Part shown: piece by piece, positions 18,663 to 27,894 of the stretch | Position numbering within the stretch: position 1 is the first letter of the stretch | How the letters are laid out: every line of letters begins with the position of its first letter | The notes under the pieces: generated by a model | Database searches by the model: none | What the model saw: only the letters and a program-made list of their open reading frames with translations | Told to the model about the DNA's origin: nothing | Assembly (NCBI GenBank): GCA_013373515.1 | Contig: JABXHR010000085.1 | Span: forward strand, 1-50,713 | DNA: 50,713 nt | Reading direction: 5' to 3' | Origin: Gammaproteobacteria bacterium | Lineage (GTDB): Bacteria; Pseudomonadota; Gammaproteobacteria; JABXHR01 | Made by a program: the position numbers and the translations under genes

Positions 18663-18746
18663 TAGGTCTCGCCCACGCCATGCAGCCTTCAGCAAGCTTT
18701 CACGGTGTATCGTTTCCCTTTTTCCAGTTCATGAGTTGACCCTGAC

Positions 18747-19328
18747 ATGCGCAAATTGTTTGCCCTTTTTATGTTGTCCAGCCTGTTGACCAGTTGCGGC
18801 ATCAACACTATCCCTACGCTTGACGAAGGCGTCAATGCGGCCTGGGCTCAAGTGCAAAACCAATATCAGCGCCGCGCCGATCTCATTCCCAATCTGGTCG
18901 AAACCGTTAAGGGCTACGCTGCCCACGAAAAAGAGACGCTCGATGCGGTGGTGTCGGCACGCTCAAAAGTGGGCAGTATTCAGTTGACGCCAGAGCTTCT
19001 CAATGACCCACAGGCCATGCGACAATTTGAGGCCGCGCAAGGCGAGCTCAGCAGCGCGCTCAGCCGCTTAATGGCCATCTCTGAAAACTACCCAGATCTC
19101 AAGGCCAATCAAAACTTTCTCGCCTTGCAATCGCAGCTTGAGGGCACCGAAAACCGCATCAGTGTGGCGCGTCGTGACTATATCGCCGCGGTGCAATCGT
19201 TCAATACCGAGATTCGCACCTTCCCAGGAAAGCTTTGGCATATGTTTTTGTACTCGGAGTTAGAGCGCAAATCTAACTTCGAAGCCACCACACCCAATGC
19301 AGAGAGTGCACCCGCTGTTGCGTTCTAA
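18747..19328 (+). CDS. LemA family lipoprotein
   Basis: A 193-residue LemA-family protein. The N-terminus is a lipoprotein signal with lipobox LLTSC, putting the modified cysteine at residue 17. The rest is helical, with the family hallmark YQRRADLIPNLVETVKGYA near residue 42, VVSARSK, and RDYIAAVQSFNTEIRTFPG near residue 141. The biochemical role of LemA proteins is unknown. The two TPM-domain genes that follow form a widespread LemA-TPM cluster thought to act in membrane or protein quality control; that role is inference. The gene overlaps the next by 32 bases. Confidence 0.92.
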   Translation: MRKLFALFMLSSLLTSCGINTIPTLDEGVNAAWAQVQNQYQRRADLIPNLVETVKGYAAHEKETLDAVVSARSKVGSIQLTPELLNDPQAMRQFEAAQGELSSALSRLMAISENYPDLKANQNFLALQSQLEGTENRISVARRDYIAAVQSFNTEIRTFPGKLWHMFLYSELERKSNFEATTPNAESAPAVAF

Positions 19329-20040
19329 TTTTGCGCCAGCGCTGTTGGTCGTTTGGCTGCTGTCACTCAGCAGCACAGTGCTCGCTGCGCCGACCTTTCC
19401 CGAGCTCAGTGGCAGAGTGGTCGATTTGGTGGGCTGGATTTCGCCCAGCGCAGAAACACAACTTAAATCAAAACTCGAACAGCACGAAAATGCCAGCAGC
19501 AATCAAGTTGTCGTGGTGACCCTGCCTGACCTTCAGGGCTATCCGATCGAAGATTTTGGCTACCAACTAGGTCGCCATTGGCAAATCGGCAGCCAACAAA
19601 ACAACGGTGTGCTGCTGATTGCTGCCAAAGCAGAGCGCAAACTGCGAATTGAAGTCGGCTATGGCTTAGAAGGGACATTGACCGACGCCATTTCGGCAAA
19701 CATTCTCAACCAAGTCATTACCCCGGCTTTTCGCGCAGCGCAATTTGAGCAAGGGCTGGTGGCCGGCGCTGATGCAATCGTCCAAGCGCTCGGCGGGCAG
19801 TATCAAATGAAGGCAGCTCGCCAGTCCAAAACCGATCCGCAACTGCTTTTATTTATCGCAATCGTCATACTGATACTCATCATCAATCGCAATGCCCCAC
19901 CCGGTAGCCGCAGTCGTCGTAGAAGCGGCATCCATACTGGTGGTTTTGGCGGCGGCTACAGCGGTGGCGGTGGATTTGGTGGTGGTTTCAGTGGCGGCGG
20001 TGGATCGTTCGGTGGCGGCGGGGCATCTGGAGGCTGGTAA
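19297..20040 (+). CDS. TPM-domain (YgcG-like) secreted or membrane-anchored protein
   Basis: A 247-residue protein with a signal-like hydrophobic segment (residues 13-31), a TPM domain (LSGRVVDLVGWIS, then NNGVLLIAAKAERKLRIEVG near residue 103), one helix near residues 187-196 and a glycine-rich tail from about residue 212 made of repeated G-G-G-F-G-G-G/S units ending in GGASGGW. This is the usual layout of YgcG-type proteins. TPM domains have been reported to have phosphatase activity in plants, but the bacterial role is not settled. It starts inside lemA and its stop overlaps the next start as TAATG. Confidence 0.9.
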   Translation: MQRVHPLLRSNFAPALLVVWLLSLSSTVLAAPTFPELSGRVVDLVGWISPSAETQLKSKLEQHENASSNQVVVVTLPDLQGYPIEDFGYQLGRHWQIGSQQNNGVLLIAAKAERKLRIEVGYGLEGTLTDAISANILNQVITPAFRAAQFEQGLVAGADAIVQALGGQYQMKAARQSKTDPQLLLFIAIVILILIINRNAPPGSRSRRRSGIHTGGFGGGYSGGGGFGGGFSGGGGSFGGGGASGGW

Positions 20041-20672
20041 TGTTTAAGTTGATCAACGCCACTGAGCAATCAAATCTTCGCGCCAAAATCGAGCAGCTCG
20101 AGAGCCAAACCAGCGCAGAGGTGGTTGCTGTGCTGCAAGATCAAGCAGACAGCTATCGCTATATCCCTTCGTTATGGGCGGCGGTTGTCGCATTGAGTTT
20201 GCCATTTTGGCTACCTTTACTGCCGTTCTGGCTCGACGCCTCAATAATCCCGAATATCCAGGTCTTTTGTTTTGCCACTCTGGCGCTGCTGTTTCAATTC
20301 ACGCCAATCAAATACGGCATGGTGCCAAAATCCGTGAAACACCGAAGAGCCGCTTTAAGCGCACGTGAAGTGTTTTTAGATCTTGGTTTACACAGTACCA
20401 AGGCCAACACCGGTGTGATGTTGTTTGTAAGTGAAGCCGAACACTACGTTGAGATTTTGGTCGATCACGGCGTTCGAGCCAAAATAGACAACCAACAATG
20501 GCAATTGCTAATCGAGCGCTTCACAGCACATGTCAAAGCGGGCAATGCCTATATGGGTTTTGAAGATGCGATTGATGGGATTGGCTCGACGCTAACCGCA
20601 GCACTGCCATGGCAAGACAGTGAAAATGAATTGCCAGATCATTTGGTGGTGATCACCAACCGTAAGGCTTAA
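20040..20672 (+). CDS. TPM-domain membrane protein
   Basis: A 210-residue protein with an N-terminal TPM-like half (residues 1-40: AKIEQLESQTSAEVVAVLQD), two hydrophobic helices between about residues 45 and 95, and a C-terminal part that resumes the TPM pattern (NTGVMLFVSEAEHYVEILVD near residue 123). It is the second TPM protein in the lemA cluster, and its ATG shares a base with the previous stop. The 3' end overlaps the convergent acyltransferase gene by 20 bases. The function is unknown; the cluster suggests the three products act together at the inner membrane. Confidence 0.87.
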   Translation: MFKLINATEQSNLRAKIEQLESQTSAEVVAVLQDQADSYRYIPSLWAAVVALSLPFWLPLLPFWLDASIIPNIQVFCFATLALLFQFTPIKYGMVPKSVKHRRAALSAREVFLDLGLHSTKANTGVMLFVSEAEHYVEILVDHGVRAKIDNQQWQLLIERFTAHVKAGNAYMGFEDAIDGIGSTLTAALPWQDSENELPDHLVVITNRKA

Positions 20673-21531
20673 CCGCCAGCGGAACACTTCGAAATAGCGG
20701 TATTCTCAGCAAATACTGACTCGGATTTTCGCGCAGTTCTCGCTCCAAATGCGCCGAAACCAAATCCGCCGCTTGTTGTACAGTCTCAACGTTGGCAATC
20801 GGTGGCTGAATACTCAGCCGATACAGACCTGTCTCACTATCAAACTGTGCCGTCAGCGGCACGACTTGTGCGCCACTCGTCCGCGCCAGCCCTGCTAGCA
20901 CCCTGAGAGTAGGGCGCTGATAGCCAAATAAACTCGACTCGACAGCGTGTTTGCCCTCGAAGTCTTCATCGGCAAAATAGTAAAGTGCTCGACCTGGGCG
21001 AAGCGCTTTGATCACCGCTCTAAGCCCCGATTCTCTTGGCAGCAATGTCGCCCCAAATCGAGCACGACTCTGATGCACTACATTCGCGAGCGCTTGATTT
21101 TTCGGCGCCTTGACGAAGCCGATCATATCAAAACGGACATTTAACGCCTGCGAGGCCATCTCGAGATTTAGACTGTGATTAACCAGAATGATCACCGGCC
21201 CAGCAGATAAGGCACTTTGCAAGTGGGCTTCGCCCTCGATTTCAACTAAGCGATCAATTTGGGCTCTCGAACCCCACCAGATATAACCCACATCGAGCCA
21301 AATTCGCGCCCAGTTGAAAAAGTAATCCCGTAGCGCCGCCTGCAACGCTTCGCCATGCATTTGTGGAAAACAAAGCCGAAGGTTACGCTCAGCAATATGG
21401 CGTGCCTTTGGGTAATGGCGGTAGCTCAGCGCCGCAAACGCGCGAGCGATAGTATTTTTGAATGAATGCGGCAACCAAGCCAAAGCACCGACAAATCCAA
21501 TCGCCATGAAGCTGGCAACGCGAGTCACCAT
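20653..21531 (-). CDS. LpxL/HtrB-type lysophospholipid acyltransferase
   Basis: About 292 residues, close to the length of lipid A late acyltransferases, with an N-terminal hydrophobic helix. The H-x4-E active-site motif is seen as VNHSLNLEMA near residue 157, and AERNLRLCFPQ near residue 48 is a further LpxL-family mark. It would transfer an acyl chain to a lipid A precursor or an ornithine-type lipid at the inner membrane. ATG 21531 shares one base with the trkH stop (TAATG), so I prefer it to an upstream TTG at 21543. It is the last gene of the long def-to-trkH cluster. Confidence 0.85.
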   Translation of the reverse strand: MVTRVASFMAIGFVGALAWLPHSFKNTIARAFAALSYRHYPKARHIAERNLRLCFPQMHGEALQAALRDYFFNWARIWLDVGYIWWGSRAQIDRLVEIEGEAHLQSALSAGPVIILVNHSLNLEMASQALNVRFDMIGFVKAPKNQALANVVHQSRARFGATLLPRESGLRAVIKALRPGRALYYFADEDFEGKHAVESSLFGYQRPTLRVLAGLARTSGAQVVPLTAQFDSETGLYRLSIQPPIANVETVQQAADLVSAHLERELRENPSQYLLRIPLFRSVPLAVKPYGW

Positions 21532-22979
21532 TATTTGCGCCAAAACACAGGGGTAAACAGCAACAAGAGTGTGAATATTTCAAGCCGCCCGAGCAGCATG
21601 GCATAGGTCAATATTAATAGCCCAACGTCGCTGACACTGGCGTAGTTAGCACCGACATCTTCAAGCCCTGGACCAAGGTTATTAATACAAGCGGCGACCG
21701 CAGAAAATGCGGTTAAAGGCTGCTCACCGGTTGCGATGAGCAGCAGCATCAGCGTAATAAATAACGCCACATAGGCCGCAAAAAAACCCCACACAGCCTC
21801 TGATAGACGCTGTGGTAACGGCCGGTCGCCAATCTTGATTTGCACACGCGCCTGCGGATGGACGACTCGTGTCAATTCTCGCAACCCTTGCTTAAACAGC
21901 AGCAGCACCCGAATCACCTTCATACCACCGCCCGTTGAGCCAGAGCAGCCGCCGACAAAACTGGTAAACAGCAACAAGATAGGTAACACACCTGGCCAGT
22001 AGAAGTATTCGGCGGTCGTAAACCCCGTTGTCGTCGCAATCGAGACGGTTTGGAAAATGCCGTGAAAGAACGCACGCTCACCGGATAAATTAGTGGAAAT
22101 ATACAAGTGCAACACGGTCACCAGCCCCACAAAGGCCAACACTAGCAGATAAAACCGAGCCTCTTCGTCCATCCAATATTGCTTGAACTGTAAATGACGG
22201 ATTGCGACATAGTGCAGCGTGAAGTTCAGCCCCGAAATAAGCATAAACACCACCGCCACACTTTCGATCAAATGGTTGTCGAAGAAGCCAATACTGGCAT
22301 CATGGGTCGAAAAGCCACCAATGGCCACTGTTGAGAAGGCATGACCGATTGCATCAAAAGGCGTCATCCCGGCCCACCAGTAAGCCGAGGCACAAAGCAC
22401 CGTCAAACCGACATAAATCGCCCACAGCATCTTGGCGGTTTGCGCAATGCGAGGGGTGAGCTTGGAATCTTTTTGTGGTCCGGGTGTCTCGGCACGATAG
22501 AGCTGCATGCCACCGATCCCGAGCAAGGGCAACACGGCAACCGCTAAGACGATGATACCCATACCGCCAAACCACTGTAGCCACTGGCGGTAAAACAATA
22601 GCGACTTGGGCAATTCGTCCAAGCCGACAATGACAGTCGCACCGGTGGTGGTCAACCCAGAAATCGACTCAAACACTGCCCCCATCACTGAGAGATCACT
22701 GCTGGGCTCCAGCAAAAAAGGCACGGCTCCAGTAACGCCTAAGCCTACCCAAAACGCAGTAACCACGACGTAGCCATCTCGAATTCGCAAACTGCCGCTG
22801 GATTTACGAACAGGCCACCAAATGGCCAAACCCACAAGAAAAATCAACAGAAAACTAAAAGCAAAGACCCATCGCCCATCATCTTGGTAGTAGACACCGA
22901 CGGCCATCGGTACAAGCTGCAAAAAACTAAACAGCGCAATCAGTACACCGATAATTCGGCGAATTACGGGCCACTGCAT
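21531..22979 (-). CDS. trkH: Trk potassium uptake protein TrkH
   Basis: Membrane channel of the Trk K+ uptake system, 482 residues with about ten helices. The four pore loops with filter glycines are visible: SGLTTTGATV near residue 110, STVAIGGFSTHD near residue 218, TVSIATTTGFTTAEYFYW near residue 310, and ACINNLGPGLEDVGANY near residue 430. It binds the cytoplasmic TrkA encoded just upstream. The start ATG overlaps the trkA stop (TAATG) and the stop overlaps the acyltransferase start in the same way. Confidence 0.96.
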   Translation of the reverse strand: MQWPVIRRIIGVLIALFSFLQLVPMAVGVYYQDDGRWVFAFSFLLIFLVGLAIWWPVRKSSGSLRIRDGYVVVTAFWVGLGVTGAVPFLLEPSSDLSVMGAVFESISGLTTTGATVIVGLDELPKSLLFYRQWLQWFGGMGIIVLAVAVLPLLGIGGMQLYRAETPGPQKDSKLTPRIAQTAKMLWAIYVGLTVLCASAYWWAGMTPFDAIGHAFSTVAIGGFSTHDASIGFFDNHLIESVAVVFMLISGLNFTLHYVAIRHLQFKQYWMDEEARFYLLVLAFVGLVTVLHLYISTNLSGERAFFHGIFQTVSIATTTGFTTAEYFYWPGVLPILLLFTSFVGGCSGSTGGGMKVIRVLLLFKQGLRELTRVVHPQARVQIKIGDRPLPQRLSEAVWGFFAAYVALFITLMLLLIATGEQPLTAFSAVAACINNLGPGLEDVGANYASVSDVGLLILTYAMLLGRLEIFTLLLLFTPVFWRK

Positions 22980-24352
22980 TAGAAAAATCCTATCCCGACT
23001 TGGAACAGCGCTTCGACTTGGCGAATTCGCGATTTATCAGATACGAACAGAATCACATGGTCTTCAGATTCAATTTTTACATCGTGATGCGCCATAATGA
23101 CCTCATGACCACGCACCACACAGCCAATACGCGTATCCGGCGGCAGCTTGATTTGCTCGATGGTCTTGCCAACAACTTTTGAGGTTTTTTCATCGCCGTG
23201 GGCAATGGCTTCAATACTCTCGGCCGCACCACGACGAAGTGAGTGCACCGCAACAACATCTCCGCGGCGAATATGTGTCAAAAGCGCACCGGTGGTCACC
23301 AAGTTTGGTGACACAATCAAATCAATCGCGCTTGGCGGCAGTGTATCGATGTAAGCTTGCTGTCCAACCAATGCCAGCACCTTTTTGGCGCCGAGGCGTT
23401 TAGCCAACAGCGCTGCCAATACATTGGCCTCCTCGTTATTGGTGACCGCCGCAAAGAAATCACATTGATCGACATTTTCTTCAGTCAGCAGCTCAACATC
23501 TGACCCTGTGCCTTGTAGCACCAACGCCTTGGATAACTGATCGGCCAGAAATTCTACGCGCTTAGTATCGCGGTCGATGACCTTGACGTTGTAGCGGCGC
23601 TCCATTTGCTTGGCCAAGCCAAACCCTATATTGCCACCACCAATGACCATCAGTCGCTTTGAGACCGGCTCATTGGGTTTCATCGCCCGCATTAACGGGT
23701 GCGCATCAGCTCCCGATACCAAGAAAAACACCTCATCACCGTCTAGGATGTCGGTGTTGCCACGTGGAATTACTGTTTCGCCGCCCCGATAAATGGCGAC
23801 AATCCGCACATCAATTGACGGCAAAATCTCAGTCAGCGCGCTGAGCGGTTTGCCAACCATTGGCGTCTCGGGAGTCATGCGCAGTGCTAACATCCAAACG
23901 CGGCCGCCAGCAAATTCCAAGGCCTGCAACGCACCTGGAAATTCAATTAAGCGCCGAATTTGCGAGGTCACCAACTGCTCTGGACTGATCACACTGTTAA
24001 TGGGAAAGTGCTCATCAGCAAATAATGTGGGATCGCGTGACAGCTCGGGTTGGCGAATCCTTGCAATGCGCCGAGGAGTGCGAAAAACACTATGCGCCAA
24101 CTGACAGGCCACAATGTTTACTTCATCACTATCGGTCGTCGCCACAATCAAATCGGCGTCTTCTGCACCAGCGTCACGCAAAACTTGCGGATGCGTAGCA
24201 TGGCCGTGCACGGTTCTGACATCGTGACGATTGGCCAATGCATCTAGAACTGCACGATCTTTGTCGACCACCGTAATATCATTCATTTCTTGGGCAAGAT
24301 CAGCGGTGACTGTCGAGCCCACATGGCCTGCACCCAAAATGATGATTTTCAT
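22979..24352 (-). CDS. trkA: Trk system potassium transporter peripheral subunit TrkA
   Basis: Cytoplasmic NAD(H)-binding regulator that gates TrkH. The 457-residue protein has two RCK units, each with a Rossmann nucleotide site: IILGAGHVGSTVTADLAQE at residues 3-21 followed by VVDKD, and LMVIGGGNIGFGLAKQME near residue 234 followed by VIDRD. Each is followed by a TrkA-C domain. The start overlaps the stop of the NtrX-like gene as ATGA, so expression is tied to the two-component genes. This linkage occurs in several gammaproteobacteria. Confidence 0.97.
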   Translation of the reverse strand: MKIIILGAGHVGSTVTADLAQEMNDITVVDKDRAVLDALANRHDVRTVHGHATHPQVLRDAGAEDADLIVATTDSDEVNIVACQLAHSVFRTPRRIARIRQPELSRDPTLFADEHFPINSVISPEQLVTSQIRRLIEFPGALQALEFAGGRVWMLALRMTPETPMVGKPLSALTEILPSIDVRIVAIYRGGETVIPRGNTDILDGDEVFFLVSGADAHPLMRAMKPNEPVSKRLMVIGGGNIGFGLAKQMERRYNVKVIDRDTKRVEFLADQLSKALVLQGTGSDVELLTEENVDQCDFFAAVTNNEEANVLAALLAKRLGAKKVLALVGQQAYIDTLPPSAIDLIVSPNLVTTGALLTHIRRGDVVAVHSLRRGAAESIEAIAHGDEKTSKVVGKTIEQIKLPPDTRIGCVVRGHEVIMAHHDVKIESEDHVILFVSDKSRIRQVEALFQVGIGFF

Positions 24353-25725
24353 GATTTACTGGCCTCTTTTTTGGCGTCCAGACCAAGGTTTCTAAGCTTG
24401 CGATAGAGGTGGGTACGCTCCATGCCTGTACGCGCAGACAACTGCGCCATGCTGCCCTCTGCCGCCCGTAATTGATGCTGCAAGTAATAGCGCTCAAACT
24501 CATTGCGCGCATCACGTAGATTCATATGCAGCGGCATTTTGAATAAGACGCCGTCGTCTTCAGGCACCAAGGGCTGTGTAATCAGCTCCTCAATCTCAGC
24601 CGCCGTCACATCGCCTTCCCCGCCCAAGGTCAGCGCACGTTTAACAATATTATGCAGCTCACGAACGCCACCCGATAACGAATGATTGCGAATGCGATTT
24701 TGAGCACTGACGTCGAAATGACGATACGGTAGGCTATCGTCTTTGACCAATTGATCGACAAAGTGCTCAATCATGCTCGGAACATCTTCGAGGTGCTCGG
24801 CAAGTGCCTTGGTTTCAATTTCGATCACCGCCAACTGATGGTACAGCTCGACGTCAAAACCGCCACCCAACAATTCACCACGGGTCAGCTCACTGGTGAT
24901 CACAAAACGCGCGTTTAATCGTTGCTCTTGCATCGCTCCGACCGCTTTGTAAGCACCGCGTTCAATCGAAGACAACAACAATCGCTGGCTCTCTGCGTCA
25001 AGCTCTTCTGCATTGAGGAGAATTAGAGTGCCGCCATTGGCTTGTTGCAACAAGCCCTCTGCCAAAACACCATCATGCTCTAATCCAAACCATTCAATTG
25101 CCGCGCGCGCCGCATCGATACCATCGGCTCGAACCGAAATCACTGGCCCTGCACTGCGAGTGCTTTGGTGATGGATATGCCGCGCGATCAACGATTTACC
25201 TGTACCGTTTGGCCCGCATAGGCAAACGCCATCATCACCTTGCGCAACGCGCTCGATCGCTTGACGCAGTGTTTTGATGTACTGACTGACGCCCACCAAC
25301 TTTGGAGGCGGTTCGACGGGTCGTTGGTCGGTCGTTATGATTTGTCGACTGGCCCAGTACTGCCGCGCTTTTTCGATGGTGGCCAGCAACTTAGCCATGG
25401 AGATGGGCTTCTCAACAAAGTCAGCGGCGCCTAAACGTGTCGCCTCTACCGCAGTTTCAACTGTGCCGTGACCAGACATCATCACAACCGGAAAGCCCAG
25501 CGCTCCGCTCTGCGACCACTCGCGCAGCAAGCTGACGCCATCCGTGTCCGGCATCCAGATATCCAACAACACTATCCCCGGCGTAAACTCAGCCACTTTT
25601 TCACGTGCTTCCGCCGCATTGGCCGCCAAGGTGACGTCGTACCCCTCATCTTCGAGGATGTCACCCACCAGCTCGCGAATGTCCGTTTCGTCGTCGATGA
25701 TTAAAGCTGTGCGATCTGAATTCAT
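24349..25725 (-). CDS. NtrX-like response regulator with degenerate sigma-54 AAA+ domain
   Basis: About 458 residues. The receiver domain looks intact (IIDDE acidic pair, phosphoacceptor in VLLDIWMPDTDG, MMSGHGT, and the lysine in EKPIS). The central domain has Walker A GPNGTGKSLIARHIH but no GAFTGA loop, a Walker B changed to LILLNAEELD, and no arginine finger where FDVELYHQLAV replaces the usual R-x-D-L-Y-Y-R-L. A Fis-type helix-turn-helix closes the protein (SMAQLSARTGMERTHLYRKLRNLG). It probably binds DNA but should not remodel sigma-54 polymerase. ATG 25725 is preferred; GTG 25740 would add five residues. It lies about 18 bases after the kinase gene. Confidence 0.88.
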   Translation of the reverse strand: MNSDRTALIIDDETDIRELVGDILEDEGYDVTLAANAAEAREKVAEFTPGIVLLDIWMPDTDGVSLLREWSQSGALGFPVVMMSGHGTVETAVEATRLGAADFVEKPISMAKLLATIEKARQYWASRQIITTDQRPVEPPPKLVGVSQYIKTLRQAIERVAQGDDGVCLCGPNGTGKSLIARHIHHQSTRSAGPVISVRADGIDAARAAIEWFGLEHDGVLAEGLLQQANGGTLILLNAEELDAESQRLLLSSIERGAYKAVGAMQEQRLNARFVITSELTRGELLGGGFDVELYHQLAVIEIETKALAEHLEDVPSMIEHFVDQLVKDDSLPYRHFDVSAQNRIRNHSLSGGVRELHNIVKRALTLGGEGDVTAAEIEELITQPLVPEDDGVLFKMPLHMNLRDARNEFERYYLQHQLRAAEGSMAQLSARTGMERTHLYRKLRNLGLDAKKEASKS

Positions 25726-25743
25726 AGCGATAGTGCTCACTGA

Positions 25744-27894
25744 TTATTCGGTTTCGTCGTTAGGGGACACGGCAAAAATAACATCCACGCGCGCTCCCTG
25801 AGGAGGGTTGGCGCCCAACTCCAGTTTGGCGCCGTGCTCATCTGCAATTTTATTGACCACCGCAAGGCCAATACCGGTGCCTTTAGATTTGGTGGTTACG
25901 TAAGGCTCATAAATGCGTCCGATCAAACTTTGATCAAATCCCGGGCCATTGTCCAGTACGCTCAACACAACGTGCTGCTGATCGCAGGTGACCGAAACGC
26001 TGACGTGGCCGGGTGGCTGGTCCATGCTCGACTGCTCCGCCAGCGCTTCAACTGCGTTTTTGATCAAGTTGATCAACATCTGACGCAATCGGTTGGCATC
26101 GCCCAGGATCCATGCTGGCGCAGAATCCAACAGGCAAACGTCGGCACGCTCAAGCCCTTGATACAGCGTGACCACAGACTCTGCAATCTCGGTTAAATTG
26201 AGGCGCCGGTTATCCAGCTGTGGGCTTGCAGCGTATTGTGCGAACGCGTTGACCATCGACTTCAAGCTATCGACCTGCGACACAATGGTCGATGTGGACT
26301 TATTCAAAAGCAGTGCATCGCTTTGCTCAAGCTTGCCATCGAGCTTGCGGGCCAATCGCTCTGCCGACAACTGAATCGGCGTCAGTGGGTTTTTAATTTC
26401 GTGCGCCAACCGTCGAGCGGCTTCACCCCAAGCCGCGTCACGCTGAGTGCGCACGATGTCAGAAATATCGTCAAGCACCAGAATCCAACTGGTGCTCAGC
26501 TTTTGGACTAGGGGCGTTGCTCGGCACACCATCTGCCGAGTTCGCGCATCGGCTTGCGACTCCCACTGCACCTCAAAAGCATGCTGATCGGCAAATGGCT
26601 GCAACACACTCTCCGGAATCATGGACTGTGGTTGCGACGGATTGAACACCGCTGCCATCAGCTCCTCAAGCTCCACTCCCAAGAGTTCTGCCGCGGCTTG
26701 ATTGGCTGTGCGCACCGAGAAATTCGGCTCCAGCACAATCACGCCCGAGGACAATTGCCCAAACACCGCTTGCAGATAGGCTCGTTCGGTCTCCAAAGCC
26801 AGCTGATGCCGATCGTTTTGCATCTGCATCTGCTCTAATTTTGAGGTCATTCGGTTGAACGACAACACCAAAAATCCTAATTCATCATTGGTGTTGACGG
26901 CTAGGCGCTGCGAGTAATTTCCCTCAGCCACCGAGCGCGTACCCGCGGCCAACTGGCGAATAGGCAGCATCAGCCAACGCGCTGTCAAAAAGGACACCCA
27001 AATGGCCATTAATAAACTCAAAGCCAAGGCCATCGACAAGGTCAACACGAACGACAACCGCAGCGGTGTGCGCAGAAACAGCAACTGCTTGTATTGGCTG
27101 TAAACGTTCTCTACTTCGTTGGCGAGGGCGTTGGTGGCCTCATCCAGTGGGAACATCATGACCAATACTTGTGGAACATCTGCAGTTAAGCTCGGCACCA
27201 GTGTCAAGGTGGTGGCGACCAAACCCTTGTCTGGAAGGCTATCCAAATACGCCACTTGCTGTGTATTGACTGCATCTTGTAAAAATTCCCTTGCAGGGAT
27301 TTGTGGCTGCAAATCGCCAATGCTTGCACCACCCGATGTAAAGACGATTTCGCCGTTGTCCTTGATCAGGCTGAGCTCCAAAGCGCCCAATTGCACAATT
27401 AAGTTGTCGATCTGCTCTGCACTGGGATCGAGTTCCCACAGGGCGACATCCTCCGCGGCGGTTGCGCTAATTTGGTTTAGTAGACCCAGCGTCGATGCGG
27501 CAGAGCGCTGGCTGAGCTCTAAGGAGTTTTGCAGCGCGTTTTCGACGTTGACGTCATACCAGCGGTTGATACCCGTTTGGATAAATCGCAGCGAGAAGAA
27601 ATAAATAATCAGTACCGGTAACAATGCCAGCGTCGAAAGCGCAATCACCAACCGAGAGGTGAGCTTCGCGCCATCGTCTCCGCGTTGCAGCGAGCGCCAT
27701 AGCACCCACGCACGTCGCCCCACCACGACGATAAAGCCAAATAGCGCTATGGCATTGATAAACAGAATCCAGCCATAAATATTCGCGCCTGCGCTCGGGT
27801 CTTCTAGGCTTCGCCCCATCAAATACAGCGCCAATATCAATAGCGCAAACAGCGTCACAACGCCGTAAAGCTCCCTGCGACCGCCCTGACTCAC
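25744..27894 (-). CDS. NtrY-like membrane sensor histidine kinase
   Basis: About 716 residues. It has N-terminal hydrophobic helices (three near residues 10-120), a large periplasmic region, another helix near residue 290, HAMP linker (WLMLPIRQLAAGTRSVAEGN), PAS domain, HisKA box RRLAHEIKNPLTPIQLSAE with the phosphorylated histidine, and a HATPase domain with INLIKNAVEAL, DNGPGFD and GTGIGLAVVNKIADEHG. This is the NtrY layout; the partner is the NtrX-like regulator downstream. I take GTG 27894, which overlaps the upstream stop as GTGA, instead of a TTG at 27933. The signal is unknown; neighbouring trkA-trkH hint at envelope or ion stress, not only nitrogen. Confidence 0.9.
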   Translation of the reverse strand: MSQGGRRELYGVVTLFALLILALYLMGRSLEDPSAGANIYGWILFINAIALFGFIVVVGRRAWVLWRSLQRGDDGAKLTSRLVIALSTLALLPVLIIYFFSLRFIQTGINRWYDVNVENALQNSLELSQRSAASTLGLLNQISATAAEDVALWELDPSAEQIDNLIVQLGALELSLIKDNGEIVFTSGGASIGDLQPQIPAREFLQDAVNTQQVAYLDSLPDKGLVATTLTLVPSLTADVPQVLVMMFPLDEATNALANEVENVYSQYKQLLFLRTPLRLSFVLTLSMALALSLLMAIWVSFLTARWLMLPIRQLAAGTRSVAEGNYSQRLAVNTNDELGFLVLSFNRMTSKLEQMQMQNDRHQLALETERAYLQAVFGQLSSGVIVLEPNFSVRTANQAAAELLGVELEELMAAVFNPSQPQSMIPESVLQPFADQHAFEVQWESQADARTRQMVCRATPLVQKLSTSWILVLDDISDIVRTQRDAAWGEAARRLAHEIKNPLTPIQLSAERLARKLDGKLEQSDALLLNKSTSTIVSQVDSLKSMVNAFAQYAASPQLDNRRLNLTEIAESVVTLYQGLERADVCLLDSAPAWILGDANRLRQMLINLIKNAVEALAEQSSMDQPPGHVSVSVTCDQQHVVLSVLDNGPGFDQSLIGRIYEPYVTTKSKGTGIGLAVVNKIADEHGAKLELGANPPQGARVDVIFAVSPNDETE

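Noticed and set aside
19940-20037. GGTGGC-rich DNA tandem repeat
   Set aside because: It encodes the glycine-rich tail normal for YgcG-type TPM proteins, in frame and without a precise repeat unit.
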